A stretch of 64,000 nt of DNA from assembly GCF_025449215.1 (NCBI RefSeq), contig NZ_CP104900.1, positions 4,030,001 through 4,094,000 on the forward strand, read 5' to 3'. The stretch is from Shewanella seohaensis. GTDB taxonomy: Bacteria; Pseudomonadota; Gammaproteobacteria; Enterobacterales; Shewanellaceae. The notes under the pieces were generated by a model. That model was not told where the DNA came from and did no database searches. It saw nothing but the letters and a program-made list of their open reading frames with translations. Shown piece after piece: positions 19,695 to 29,885 of the stretch. The translations under genes were made by a program, and so were the position numbers. How positions within the stretch are numbered: the first letter of the stretch is position 1; every line of letters starts with the position of its first letter.

Positions 19695-21032
19695 TTAGCT
19701 CGCCGATTTTACCGCATCTGCGATCAAATTGGCGTGCGCTAACACAGTATTGTGATCATCACCTTCAACCATTACGCGAATTAACGGTTCAGTACCTGAT
19801 TTACGTAGTAATACGCGACCTCGGGCCCCCAGTTCTGATTCAACCTGAGCTTGAGCGGCTTTAACTTTATCTGAGCTTAATGGGTCGTGTTCCCCCTCAA
19901 AACGCACATTCACTAACACTTGTGGCAGCATCTCCATTGGGGCAGTGAGTTGCTCTAGTGTGGCATTTTGTCGACGCATTGCCGCCAATACCAAGATACC
20001 AGCCACGATACCATCTCCCGTCGTGCCATGGTCAAGGTTAAGGATGTGGCCCGAGTTTTCACCGCCAATGCGCCAATCGAGTTCTTTCAGTAACTCCATC
20101 ACATAACGGTCACCCACTTTAGAGCGGGCAAAAGGAATATCTAAGGCTTGTAAGGCTAAATCGAGGCCTAGGTTAGACATTAGCGTGCCGACAACGCCAC
20201 CACGCAGCACGCCACGGGCTTTAGCATCGCAGGCCAGAATATAGAGAATTTGGTCACCATCGATAACTTCACCGCGGCTGTTGACCATCATAATCCGGTC
20301 ACCGTCACCATCGAGTGCAATCCCTAAATCGGCGCCTTCGGTCAATACGGTTTCACAAATTTTCGCCATGGACGTGGCGCCCACTTTGTCATTGATGTTG
20401 ACACCATTGGGCTTATCACCAATGGCAATCACCTCTGCACCTAACTCACGAAATACCGCAGGTGCAATGTGATAGGTTGCACCGTGAGCACAGTCCACGA
20501 CAATTTTTAACCCTGTTAGGGTTTGATCCGCAGGGAAGTTACCCTTGCAATATTCGATATAACGGCCACGCGCATCTTCAATACGTGACACTTTGCCCAA
20601 TAAATGCGACTCAACACACTCTAAGGGCTTTTCCAATTCGGCTTCAATTTCTAGCTCTAAGTTATCGTCGAGCTTGCTGCCATCATTGGAGAAAAATTTA
20701 ATGCCATTATCGTAGTATGGATTGTGGGATGCACTGATCACCACACCCGCTTCTGCACGGAAAGTGCGAGTAAGATATGCCACAGCGGGTGTTGGCATGG
20801 GTCCCATTAACATCACATTGAGGCCCGCTGCCGAAAGACCCGCCTCTAAAGCGGACTCAAACATATAACCCGAAATACGAGTATCTTTACCAATAATCAC
20901 TTTTTTCGTGCCGCTGCGGGATAACACACGTCCAGCCGCCCAACCCAACTTTAATGCCAGCTCGGGAGTCATCTGGCCTGAACCTACCTTGCCACGAATA
21001 CCATCGGTTCCAAAAAATTTACGTTCGCTCAT
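19695..21032 (-). CDS. glmM: Phosphoglucosamine mutase
   Basis: A 445-residue enzyme that converts glucosamine-6-phosphate to glucosamine-1-phosphate for UDP-GlcNAc, the precursor of peptidoglycan and lipopolysaccharide. The phosphoserine loop is [13 protein letters not shown], the Mg-binding loop is DGDGDR, and the sugar-binding loop GGENSGH is present. [14 protein letters not shown] is the conventional start; an upstream GTG or ATG would add four residues. It follows folP, as in E. coli. Confidence 0.96.
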   Translation of the reverse strand: MSERKFFGTDGIRGKVGSGQMTPELALKLGWAAGRVLSRSGTKKVIIGKDTRISGYMFESALEAGLSAAGLNVMLMGPMPTPAVAYLTRTFRAEAGVVISASHNPYYDNGIKFFSNDGSKLDDNLELEIEAELEKPLECVESHLLGKVSRIEDARGRYIEYCKGNFPADQTLTGLKIVVDCAHGATYHIAPAVFRELGAEVIAIGDKPNGVNINDKVGATSMAKICETVLTEGADLGIALDGDGDRIMMVNSRGEVIDGDQILYILACDAKARGVLRGGVVGTLMSNLGLDLALQALDIPFARSKVGDRYVMELLKELDWRIGGENSGHILNLDHGTTGDGIVAGILVLAAMRRQNATLEQLTAPMEMLPQVLVNVRFEGEHDPLSSDKVKAAQAQVESELGARGRVLLRKSGTEPLIRVMVEGDDHNTVLAHANLIADAVKSAS

Positions 21033-21106
21033 ATCGCCCCACAAACTTCAATGTGTCCCTTCGGTTGGGATCATAATATTAATGAAATACTTAACAAAAA
21101 TAGCCT

Positions 21107-21940
21107 TTATCGATATGCCTGTGTCGCTTGTAACACTTTCAGCATATCGACAGTTTCAGGGACATCATGGACACGAATGATATGTGCCCCTTTCTGGGCC
21201 GCTATCATGGCACCAGCAAGGCTCCCCGCTAGACGCTCGGAGGTCGGTCTAGCGAGAAGGTTTCCTATCATGCTCTTACGGGATAAACCTATCAATATCG
21301 GCAGCTCAAACGGCTCAAAACGCTCTAACTTCGCGAGCAGTTCATAGTTATGTTCTAAGGTTTTACCAAAGCCAAAGCCCGGGTCGATTAACAATCGCTC
21401 CCGCGGGATCCCCGCATCGATACAGGCTTGAATACGCTCGCACAAAAACTCAGTAACATCGGCAACAACGTCTTGGTATTCGGGTGCAGTTTGCATACTG
21501 CGCGGCGCGCCCTGCATGTGCATTAAACAGATGGGCACATTCAGCTGCGCCGCTGTCTCTAATGCCCCCGGCTCTAACAAGGCTCGCACATCGTTAATTA
21601 AATGCGCACCTGCATTCACCGCTTGTCGCATCACTTCCGGTTTACTGGTATCGACTGAAATCCACACATCATGATGTTTAGCGACATATTCCACCAGAGG
21701 GATCACACGGGCAAGTTCATCCTCAACCGTCACATCGGCCGCACCCGGCCTCGTCGACTCGCCACCGATATCGATGATAAGCGCACCTTGGGCCACCATG
21801 TCATCGGCATGTTGACAAGCTAATTCAAAGGAAGAGAACTTTCCACCGTCGGAAAAAGAATCGGGAGTAACATTCAGAATGCCCATCACGACGGGCGAAG
21901 CTAAGGATAAGCGTTTGGTTCCAGCAATTAATTCAAACAC
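21107..21940 (-). CDS. folP: Dihydropteroate synthase
   Basis: A 277-residue TIM-barrel enzyme joining p-aminobenzoate to 6-hydroxymethyl-dihydropterin pyrophosphate in folate synthesis; it is the sulfonamide target. Signatures: MGILNVTPDSFSDGG, DIGGESTRPGA, the loop with LMHMQG and DPGFGFGKT. The frame is intact. It sits between ftsH and glmM, the standard gammaproteobacterial order. Confidence 0.96.
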   Translation of the reverse strand: MFELIAGTKRLSLASPVVMGILNVTPDSFSDGGKFSSFELACQHADDMVAQGALIIDIGGESTRPGAADVTVEDELARVIPLVEYVAKHHDVWISVDTSKPEVMRQAVNAGAHLINDVRALLEPGALETAAQLNVPICLMHMQGAPRSMQTAPEYQDVVADVTEFLCERIQACIDAGIPRERLLIDPGFGFGKTLEHNYELLAKLERFEPFELPILIGLSRKSMIGNLLARPTSERLAGSLAGAMIAAQKGAHIIRVHDVPETVDMLKVLQATQAYR

Positions 21941-22057
21941 GCATTGACTCCATATGGGACAGCTTGCTAGCGCGTTTCATCCGTTTACTGCGCGGGTTTA
22001 TTCATGTGACTGATTTATATTGAATGACAGCGCAGTCAATTTTCTAGCAAGATAAAA

Positions 22058-22083
22058 CAAGAAAACCCCTTAACGGGGTTCTC
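22058..22083 (-). terminator. ftsH terminator
   Basis: Stem AACCCC / GGGGTT with a 5-base loop, followed on the minus strand by TTTTCTTG. It lies 17 bases past the ftsH stop codon, before folP, so it may only partly terminate. Confidence 0.65.
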
Positions 22084-22099
22084 TTTCAATTAACAACCG

Positions 22100-24050
22100 C
22101 TACTTAACGGGTGACTCATCGGCATCTTTCAGCTCTGCCTCAACGGGAGCGGTCTTTACCACTTCGTCGACTTTAACCGCAGGCTCGCCTTTGTCACTGC
22201 CTTTGTCGTTTGAACCATTATCATCCGCTTGCCAATCGGCAGGCTGACGCACTTCACGGCGATTCATCAAATCGTCAATTTGCAGTGAATCAATGGTTTC
22301 GTACTTCATCAGCGCGTCTTTCATCGAATGCAGAATATCGATGTTATCCAGCAGAATTTGCTTGGCACGACCGTAGTTTTTATCGATAAAGGCCTTCACC
22401 TCGGCATCGATAAGCGTCGCGGTTTCATCGGACATCGCCTTGGCTTTACCCATGCTACGGCCTAAGAACACTTCACCTTCTTCCTCGGCATAGAGTAATG
22501 GACCGAGTTTATCGGAGAAGCCCCATTGGGTCACCATGTTACGGGCAATCGACGTCGCGTATTTAATATCTTGCGAAGCGCCTGTAGACACTTTTTCGCT
22601 GCCGTAGATCAGCTCTTCGGCTAAACGACCACCGTAGGCAACCGAAATCTGGCTTTCTAACTTACGACGGCTTTGGCTAATCGCATCGGCCTCAGGTAAG
22701 AAGAAGGTCACACCCAACGCACGACCACGCGGGATAATAGTTACCTTGTGCACAGGGTCATGCTCTGGCACTAAACAGCCCACAATCGCGTGACCCGCTT
22801 CGTGGTATGCCGTCATTTCTTTCTCGGCTTCAGACATCACCATAGAGCGGCGCTCAGCACCCATCATGATCTTGTCTTTTGCACGCTCGAATTCTTCCAT
22901 ACCGACAACACGGCGATTACCGCGCGCCGCAAACAGTGCAGCTTCGTTGACTAAGTTGGCTAAATCGGCACCAGAGAAACCTGGCGTACCACGGGCAATG
23001 ACGCTTGCCTTAACATCATCAGAAAGTGGCACCTTGCGCATATGCACTTTAAGGATCTGCTCACGACCGCGAACATCTGGCAGGCCAACCACCACTTGAC
23101 GGTCGAAACGACCTGGACGCAGGAGTGCAGAGTCCAATACGTCTGGGCGGTTAGTCGCCGCAATCACGATAATCCCTTCGTTACCCTCAAAACCATCCAT
23201 CTCAACCAGCATCTGGTTAAGGGTCTGCTCACGCTCATCGTGACCACCACCTAAGCCAGCGCCACGCTGGCGACCTACAGCATCGATCTCATCGATAAAG
23301 ATGATACATGGTGCCGACTTCTTGGCTTGTTCGAACATGTCACGCACGCGAGATGCACCGACACCAACAAACATCTCTACGAAATCAGAACCCGAAATGG
23401 TAAAAAAAGGCACCTTTGACTCGCCGGCAATGGCTTTAGCCAGCAAGGTTTTACCTGTACCTGGTGGGCCAACCATGAGCACGCCCGTCGGGATACGACC
23501 ACCCAGTTTCTGGAACTTGGTTGGCTCACGCAGATAATCGACCAGCTCTTTCACATCTTCCTTCGCTTCGTCGCAGCCAGCAACGTCAGCAAAAGTCGTC
23601 TTGATCTGATCTTCGCTCATCAGCTTGGCTTTACTCTTACCAAAAGACATGGCGCCTTTACCGCCACCGCCTTGCATCTGGCGCATGAAGAAGATCCATA
23701 CCCCGATAAGCAGCAACATAGGGAACCAAGAGATAAAGATCTGCGTTAAGAAACCAGACTCTTCCGCTTCCTGCCCCTTCATGGTGATGCCTTTACGGTC
23801 AAGATCATTGATCAGATCCTGGTCATACAGTGGCATGATGGTCAGTGAATTTTTCGCCCGTGCGCTTAGAACCTTCGATAGTACGTTGGTCACTTTTCAC
23901 TTCAACACTGGCGACTTGTCCATCACGAACATTGTCTAGGAACGTAGAATAATCCATCTTCTGCGATGACGAAGAAGAGGGGGAGTAGCCCTGAAACACT
24001 GACATCAGCACAACGGCGATGACAACCCAGAGAATTAAATTTTTTGCCAT
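22100..24050 (-). CDS. ftsH: ATP-dependent zinc metalloprotease FtsH (one frame break)
   Basis: A hexameric inner-membrane AAA+ protease. Membrane helix (about 2-22), periplasmic domain, second helix ([20 protein letters not shown]), Walker A GPPGTGKT, Walker [13 protein letters not shown], second region of homology, zinc motif HEAGH, and an acidic, charged C-terminal tail. One extra base near 23843 (plus strand TCAGTGAA) shifts the frame within the periplasmic part. Removing it gives [15 protein letters not shown], as in relatives, and a 649-residue protein. MAKNLILW at 24050 follows GAGTGAT; a TTG three codons earlier is possible. It is downstream of rlmE. Confidence 0.93.
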
Positions 24051-24104
24051 ATCACTCAAAATTACTAGACCTCATACAGTCTTGCGATGATTAACGTTAG
24101 AGTA

Positions 24105-24734
24105 CTACAACTTGTATCCTGTCGCCACAAGATAGACTTCACGCGAGCGTGCCCGCGACGAGTCTGGCTTACGTGTTTTGACTACTTTGAATGCCTCTTT
24201 AACCGCCTTCATATACTCATCAAAGCCCTCCCCCTGAAAGACTTTGACAGCAAAACTACCATTTGGTGCCAACACTTGATGACACATATCTAACGCCAAT
24301 TCCACCAAATACATGGCGCGCGGCTGATCCACACCACCTGTACCACTCATATTGGGCGCCATATCAGACAATACAACGTCAACCTTATCCGCACCGACGC
24401 GAGTTAGCAATGCTTCGAGCACTTTCTCTTCACGAAAGTCCCCTTGCAAGAAATCCACGCCGACGATGGGATCCATTGGCAAAATATCACAGGCGATAAC
24501 TTTACCTTTATCTCCCGTCAGCTTGACGGCTATTTGAGACCAACCACCAGGAGCCGCACCTAAGTCCACCACAGTCATACCTGGGCGGATCAATTGGTCC
24601 TTCTCCTGGAGCTCCTCAAGCTTGAACGCAGCGCGCGAACGCAATCCCCGTTTCTGTGCTAGTTTGACATAATGATCATCAAAGTGTTCCTGCATCCAAC
24701 GGGCGGAACTGGCTGTTCGTTTTTTACCTGACAT
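24105..24734 (-). CDS. rlmE: 23S rRNA (uridine-2552-2'-O) methyltransferase
   Basis: A 209-residue S-adenosylmethionine-dependent methyltransferase (FtsJ/RrmJ) acting on U2552 of 23S rRNA in the 50S subunit. Catalytic K-D-K-E elements: K in the [17 protein letters not shown] region, SAM motif [14 protein letters not shown] in LSDMAPN, K in [10 protein letters not shown]. Length matches E. coli (209). It is the first gene before ftsH, and a heat-shock-like promoter lies upstream. Confidence 0.96.
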   Translation of the reverse strand: MSGKKRTASSARWMQEHFDDHYVKLAQKRGLRSRAAFKLEELQEKDQLIRPGMTVVDLGAAPGGWSQIAVKLTGDKGKVIACDILPMDPIVGVDFLQGDFREEKVLEALLTRVGADKVDVVLSDMAPNMSGTGGVDQPRAMYLVELALDMCHQVLAPNGSFAVKVFQGEGFDEYMKAVKEAFKVVKTRKPDSSRARSREVYLVATGYKL

Positions 24735-24770
24735 TTAAAATCCGCAACAATTGAGAGTTACACAAAGGCT

Positions 24771-24800
24771 ATATGAGGGTAGAATAGCGGTTTTTCAACA
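24771..24800 (-). promoter_or_regulatory. Candidate sigma-32 promoter for rlmE-ftsH
   Basis: Minus strand: TGTTGAAA, 13-base spacer, CCCTCATAT. This matches the heat-shock consensus CTTGAAA / CCCCATNT well and lies about 37 bases before the rlmE start. The E. coli rlmE-ftsH operon is sigma-32 dependent. Confidence 0.5.
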
Positions 24801-24825
24801 GTAACTCAGCATAAAGTTGGTAGAA

Positions 24826-25125
24826 ATGAACTTAACAACCAAACAGAAACAGCATCTAAAAGGTCTGGCGCATAATTTAAAGCCAGTGGTGCAGCTTGGT
24901 GCCAATGGCCTGACTGAAGGTGTACTGGCTGAAATTGAAAGCGCACTCTCTCATCATGAATTAATCAAAGTGAAAGTTGCCTCTACCGATAGAGAGCTAA
25001 AAAATGCCATCGTTGACGCCATTGTACGCGAAACTCAATCTGCAAAAGTGCAACTTATTGGTCATATTCTGGTGATTTATCGTCAATCGCCTGAAATGAA
25101 AATTGCCCTGCCAAGAGCTAAGTAA
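24826..25125 (+). CDS. yhbY: YhbY-family RNA-binding protein (CRM domain)
   Basis: A 99-residue single CRM-domain protein associated with pre-50S ribosomes. The start MNLTTKQKQHLKGLAHNLKPVVQLGANGLTE includes the GxxG-like loop LGANG that contacts RNA in this fold; HELIKVKV and LIGHILVIYRQ are also typical. It is divergent from rlmE, the same arrangement as in E. coli, and has its own terminator. Confidence 0.93.
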   Translation: MNLTTKQKQHLKGLAHNLKPVVQLGANGLTEGVLAEIESALSHHELIKVKVASTDRELKNAIVDAIVRETQSAKVQLIGHILVIYRQSPEMKIALPRAK

Positions 25126-25141
25126 TTTTCCAGCCTTAAAC

Positions 25142-25177
25142 AAAACGGCCACTCAAGCGAGTGGCCGTTTTGTTTTT
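25142..25177. terminator. Bidirectional terminator between yhbY and secF
   Basis: A 13-bp stem (ACGGCCACTC core) with an AAGC loop and T/A runs on both sides, between convergent genes. Confidence 0.85.
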
Positions 25178-25182
25178 AGCAC

Positions 25183-26067
25183 TTATGGCGTATCTGTGAT
25201 GACTTGCACTTTATAATGCTCTGGCGTTAATCCCAAAAATTCGGGCAATGAAGTCCCGACCGATATTGATGAGAAAGTGCCAGTTAAAATGCCGATAAAC
25301 ATGGCAATCGAGAATCCTTCTAACGGCCCTCCGCCCATAATCCATAACGCACCCACCGTCATTAAGGTGGTTCCCGAGGTTACCATGGTACGGGAAAATG
25401 TCGCGACAATCGCTTGGTTGTTAATCTCTTGGATAGCAAGCTTTGGCTTAGCAATCAATAACTCCCGGATCCGGTCGGCAATAATGATCGAATCGTTGAG
25501 CGAATAGCCTAAAATCGCCAGCACGGCGGCGAGCACGGTTAAATTAAACTCCATTTGGGTTAATGAGAAAAACGCGAGCACGAAAATCACGTCGTGCACC
25601 AATGCAAACAACGCACCGGAGGCGAGACGCCATTCGAAGCGATAACTCAAATAGCCTAAGATACACAGCATGGCCACCAACAAAGCAAGACCGCCCTGCT
25701 CGGCTAACTCTTTACCCACTTGCGGGCCGACAATACTGGTGTTCAGTACTTGCACCTCCCCCACAGGCGCTAAGGCTTGCGCAATATCGACATTACTTTG
25801 CGCCGTATCGGCATAGCGTAATACCCAACGTCCGGGCTCACTGGCCGAAATCACCGTCACCTCTTGCTGATAAGCCGCGTTCAATAGCGGTTGCAGCTCG
25901 CTGCTGGTGATCCTTCTGTCGAGCTGAACCTCAGTTACCACACCGCCTGTAAAGTCTAAGCCCCAGTTAAAGCCTTTCATCCCGATGATGGTGAGAGAGG
26001 CCAACATTAAAAAGATAGAGATAGCGCTCGACACATAACGCCATTTAGTTAGATTGAGATTCTTCAT
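25183..26067 (-). CDS. secF: Protein translocase subunit SecF
   Basis: A 294-residue inner-membrane protein with six membrane helices that works with SecD, using the proton gradient to pull exported proteins across. Signatures: FNWGLDFTGG near the N-terminus, FEWRLASGALFALVHDVI, and the C-terminal block GYSLNDSIIIADRIRE. It is shorter than E. coli SecF (323), lacking much of the N- and C-terminal tails. It lies 2 bases downstream of secD. Confidence 0.93.
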   Translation of the reverse strand: MKNLNLTKWRYVSSAISIFLMLASLTIIGMKGFNWGLDFTGGVVTEVQLDRRITSSELQPLLNAAYQQEVTVISASEPGRWVLRYADTAQSNVDIAQALAPVGEVQVLNTSIVGPQVGKELAEQGGLALLVAMLCILGYLSYRFEWRLASGALFALVHDVIFVLAFFSLTQMEFNLTVLAAVLAILGYSLNDSIIIADRIRELLIAKPKLAIQEINNQAIVATFSRTMVTSGTTLMTVGALWIMGGGPLEGFSIAMFIGILTGTFSSISVGTSLPEFLGLTPEHYKVQVITDTP

Positions 26068-26069
26068 AG

Positions 26070-27943
26070 TTATACCCTCACATGGCGGCGCGCATCACGC
26101 CCATACACTAGGTTGATTAAGGCTCTTGAGGCAAAAATACCGGTAAACATACTGGTCAACAGACCTAAACCTAAGGTCAAGGCGAAGCCTTGGATGGGGC
26201 CATTACCGATGGAATAGAGCACAACTGCGGTGATCATAGTGGTGAAGTTAGCGTCGAAAATGGTTGAGAACGCACTGTCAAAGCCAGTGTCAATCGCTAG
26301 GGCGAAGCTGCGCCCCTCTTTTAACTTGTCTTTAATCCGCTCGAAAATCAGCACGTTGGTATCGACCGCCATACCAACCGTCAACACCAGACCGGCAATG
26401 CCGGGTAAGGTCAATACTGCACCGGGGATCAGCGCCAGCAAACCAAAGAGGATCACCATGTTGGCAATCAAGGCCACGTTGGCCACCCAACCGAGACGGC
26501 GATACCAGAGCGCCATAAACAGCAAGGTAATTCCCATACCAAGGCCGAGCGCTGCAAAGCCGTTTTGAATGTTTTCGGCGCCTAGGGTCGGGCCAATGGT
26601 ACGTTCTTCAACAATAGTCACTGGCGCCGTCATTGAGCCAGCGCGTAGCAACAAGGCTAATTGCTGCGCCTCTTGATAGGTGCCTGCGCCAGTGATCCTG
26701 AAACGATCTCCCAGCTGTGATTGAATGGTCGCGACACTAATGATCTCTTGGGTCTGCTTGGCTTTGCCCTGCTCATCCCGGCTATATTCGCTGTAAGACG
26801 TTGCCATCGGCTTACCGATATTGGCGCGGGAAAACTCCGACATTTTTTGGCCGCCGATTCGGTCGAGGTGAATGTTCACTTCGGCCATGCCCATTTCGCC
26901 AATATTGGCACGGGCATCGACAATATGATCGCCGCCCAATACCGGCGTGCGTGCCACATAAACAGGATTGCCAGATTTATCCTTCAGTACCTGCGCATTC
27001 ACCGAACCCGATTCTTTAACCTCAAAAAGGCCAAGCTTGCGGTCGCACCAATCACGTTTTTCGCGGCGGCGGGGTCTTGTACACCGGGCAGCTCGATGCG
27101 GATACGGTGTTCGCCCTGACGCTGCACTAGAGCCTCAGTGATACCTAGCTCTTCAATCCGGCTACGCATAATTTGCAGGTTTTGCTGCACGGTTAAATTA
27201 CGTAACTTGATTTGCTCTTCTTGCGCGAGCTTTACGATTAAGCCATTATCCGCATTGGTTAATTGCCAAGTCGGGTAGCTTTGTTGCATAAACTGGCGAA
27301 TAGTTGAGCGCGCATTATTGGTTGATTCAGCCGCTTCATTAAATGCAATTGCGATTTGCAACCCTGCGTCATCGCGCGTGCTATCAATACGCACACTGGC
27401 GCCGCGAATTTGTTGTTCGCGTAAAAACTGTCGAAGGGACTCGACTAATGCATCGGCCTGGGCTTGATAGACGGGCTGCACATCCACATCCAGCAAAAAT
27501 TGCACCCCACCGCGTAAGTCGAGCCCGAGTTTAATCGGTTCAAAACCCATATTTTGCAGCCAACTTGGCGCGGCACTCACCAGTGCCAGCGTGAGCTCTT
27601 TCGGCTCACTCACCATGGATGACACTAAGGTCTTCACTAAGGTTTGCTCGCTGTCATCATTCAGCACGATAAGGGTTTGCCCGTCATCTGAGCTGTTGGC
27701 GTTGCCATGTTGGGCATGCTTAACTTCGATACGCTTAACATCAACGCCCTGCGCCTTTAATTTATCCCGCAGTTCAATGGGGGTTAAATTAAGCCCCGCT
27801 TTAGCACCCACCTGCACGGCGGCATCTTCTCCATACCAAGTCGGTAAGGCGCTAAATAACATCACGATAATCGTGACGATAAGCACAACGTATTTCCAAG
27901 CTGAATAATGATTTAGCAGCTTTTTACTCTGAATTTTATCCAT
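26070..27943 (-). CDS. secD: Protein translocase subunit SecD (one frame break)
   Basis: A 624-residue inner-membrane protein with a large periplasmic domain (P1 head and base). Features: helix near residues 15-35, KLGLDLRGGVQFLLDVD at the base of P1, HRIRIELPGVQDPAAAKNVIGATASLAF, and the C-terminal membrane part with GMAVDTNVLIFERIKDKL. The frame breaks at A-run 27024-27028 (plus strand); one added base restores LAFFEVKESGSVNAQVLKD. Start 27943 follows GAGTG. No yajC precedes it, unlike the usual yajC-secD-secF order, so this may be a second SecDF copy. Confidence 0.9.
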
Positions 27944-28399
27944 AGATATCACTCGCATGATATTGTCCGCTCGAATAGCTATTTGCAGCGCAAATAGTGC
28001 AGCTAAACATGAGCGAACAATCACTGTATTACGGTGAAACCTGTAAACACGGATCCCACAAGGAGTACGCTAAACGCGAGCAAACTCAGTGGTGATAACC
28101 GATTAAAATCCGTCTAAACCGAATGGATTTAAATCCTATGCGATTTAGTCGCACCTTCGGCGTACACACCGCAGGCTTTGATGCTAGGTTATCGGGTACA
28201 GGTTTCGGATAACAAAATGCAAAGTTAATCAAAGGTATCCCTAACGACCTCTGGTTCAGATGATGAGCTCAAACGGTATCGTTATGGATAAGCCTTGCTA
28301 ACTTGCTACAGGGAGCGGTGAGTTAAGCGGCTTGCTGACTAAAGCGATATTGGAGGTTGGAGACTTTCCAGCCGGAGATCCGCGCTGGTGAAGATTCGG
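27944..28399. other. Gene-free region between secD and the unknown 158-residue gene
   Basis: No supported gene is seen in about 450 bases. It includes the perfect palindrome GGATTTAAATCC at 28125-28136, and should hold the secDF promoter. There is no T-rich hairpin that would count as a clear terminator for the upstream gene. Confidence 0.3.
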
Positions 28400-28876
28400 C
28401 TAAGAGAGTCCAATCCGGGCGAGCATCGAGGCGAATATTTTCCCTAATGCGGGCGCAGGCTCTGGTTCGAACTCAAAAGCCAACAGGTAAACAGGCTTCA
28501 CCTCACGCATATCATGCTGAACAAGATTGATAAAACGCTGGGAGTTAGCCGGAGCAAAATTAAAATCATCCGAGTGACGGACTAATTCAGACTCGGAGCA
28601 ATCGGTGGCTTGTGCCTTATCAACAGCAGAACAGACAGCTTGGCTATCGCTCGCCGTCGATTGTGCCGTTGAGTGATGTGATGTTTTGCTCTGTTGCGCA
28701 GTGAGTGACGGCGTATCCGCGGTAGGCACAGTTATGACTACCGTTGTCGCTACCGTTTTAGGCGCCAGATGCAGTTGCTGGGCGGTTAAGCTGCGCGGCG
28801 CATAGCCACCCGTATGGGCGATCAAGATGATCGACACACAGAGTAACATTAATCCTTGGCGCCAGTGCTTAATCAA
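28400..28876 (-). CDS. Unknown protein with N-terminal signal or anchor
   Basis: A 158-residue protein I do not recognise. Residues about 8-24 (GLMLLCVSIILIAHTGG) form a membrane anchor or signal peptide, followed by a long Ser/Thr/Ala/Gln-rich stretch (about 30-85) with low complexity, two cysteines (CSAVDKAQATDC) and a C-terminal end with EFEPEPAPALG and a hydrophobic tail. It is likely exported and unfolded in the middle. It lies between greA and secDF on the same strand, with about 450 bases before secD. Codon use looks ordinary. It could be a lineage-specific envelope protein. Confidence 0.6.
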   Translation of the reverse strand: MIKHWRQGLMLLCVSIILIAHTGGYAPRSLTAQQLHLAPKTVATTVVITVPTADTPSLTAQQSKTSHHSTAQSTASDSQAVCSAVDKAQATDCSESELVRHSDDFNFAPANSQRFINLVQHDMREVKPVYLLAFEFEPEPAPALGKIFASMLARIGLS

Positions 28877-29100
28877 ACTCAGTTCCTAATTGGGTACACG
28901 CAACTTTTACGTGATGAAATATTTGCAGAAGAAACAATACTTTTTGGATAGCTTTCGTAAAGAACCTTGATGAATGCATAGAAAGCTCCAAGCATGCAGC
29001 TTAGGTAACCGCCGCCTCAGAGGCAAATTAAACTTTATCCATCTTGCTTATTTGTGCGCCAAGGACGCTGATATCGCAGTACTTTAGACATAAAAAAGGC

Positions 29101-29127
29101 ATAAAAAAGCCGCGCTAGGCGGCTTCT
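29101..29127 (-). terminator. greA terminator
   Basis: 7-bp stem AAGCCGC / GCGGCTT with a 5-base loop, then a U-run on the minus strand, 36 bases past the greA stop codon. Confidence 0.75.
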
Positions 29128-29162
29128 TATCGGTAAACCATCGAGTCTGGTGAGACCAAAAC

Positions 29163-29639
29163 TTAGATATATTGCACCGAAATAATTTCGTAATCGGTCA
29201 AACCACCAGGGGTTGCGATCGACACTTCATCACCTTCATTCTTACCCACTAAACCACGGGCAATCGGAGAGTTGACTGAAATCAGGTTTTCTTTGATGTT
29301 AGCTTCATCGTCGCCCACGATACGGTAAGTCACTTCCGCATCAGTATCCAGATTGAGGATAGTCACAGTGGTACCAAAAATGATACGACCATTGTTCGCC
29401 ATCTTAGTCACGTCGATGATCTGCGCGTTAGAAAGTTTGCCTTCAATGTCACGGATACGCGCTTCACAGATCCCTTGCTCTTCACGGGCTGCATGATATT
29501 CCGCGTTTTCCTTCAGATCGCCTAACTCTCTCGCTGAGGCAATCGCTTCAGTGATTTTCGGGCGACGTTCAAACTTGAGCATATCTAACTCTTTACGCAG
29601 CTGTTCTGCACCGACAACTGTCATAGGAACCTTAGTCAT
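29163..29639 (-). CDS. greA: Transcript cleavage factor GreA
   Basis: A 158-residue factor (same as E. coli) that rescues backtracked RNA polymerase by stimulating cleavage of the nascent RNA. The N-terminal coiled coil (about 8-75) carries the acidic tip in [16 protein letters not shown]; the C-terminal FKBP-like domain includes [16 protein letters not shown]. It is on the same strand as secDF, and in E. coli greA and yhbY are neighbours too. Confidence 0.96.
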   Translation of the reverse strand: MTKVPMTVVGAEQLRKELDMLKFERRPKITEAIASARELGDLKENAEYHAAREEQGICEARIRDIEGKLSNAQIIDVTKMANNGRIIFGTTVTILNLDTDAEVTYRIVGDDEANIKENLISVNSPIARGLVGKNEGDEVSIATPGGLTDYEIISVQYI

Positions 29640-29885
29640 AACTTCTTTCGTCTCCTTTAAAACAAAAGCAACCCGTGCCGACGCTAAAGGTCAACACAGT
29701 AAAATCAGGGTGGAATTGCGCTATTCTAATCGTTATGCGCTTGGGATGCATCAAGAACTATGCACCAGTGCAGCTTACTGAAGCTCACGCTCAGATGCTA
29801 GTGCCAAAGTATAATAGTGCGAACTTAAGTGGGACAAAATGCCCACAAATGAATTTGTGGGCATGGGGAGCGTTAAAGCAGGCGC

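Noticed and set aside
27343..27534. Antisense open frames over secD
   Set aside because: These are antisense shadows of a conserved gene.
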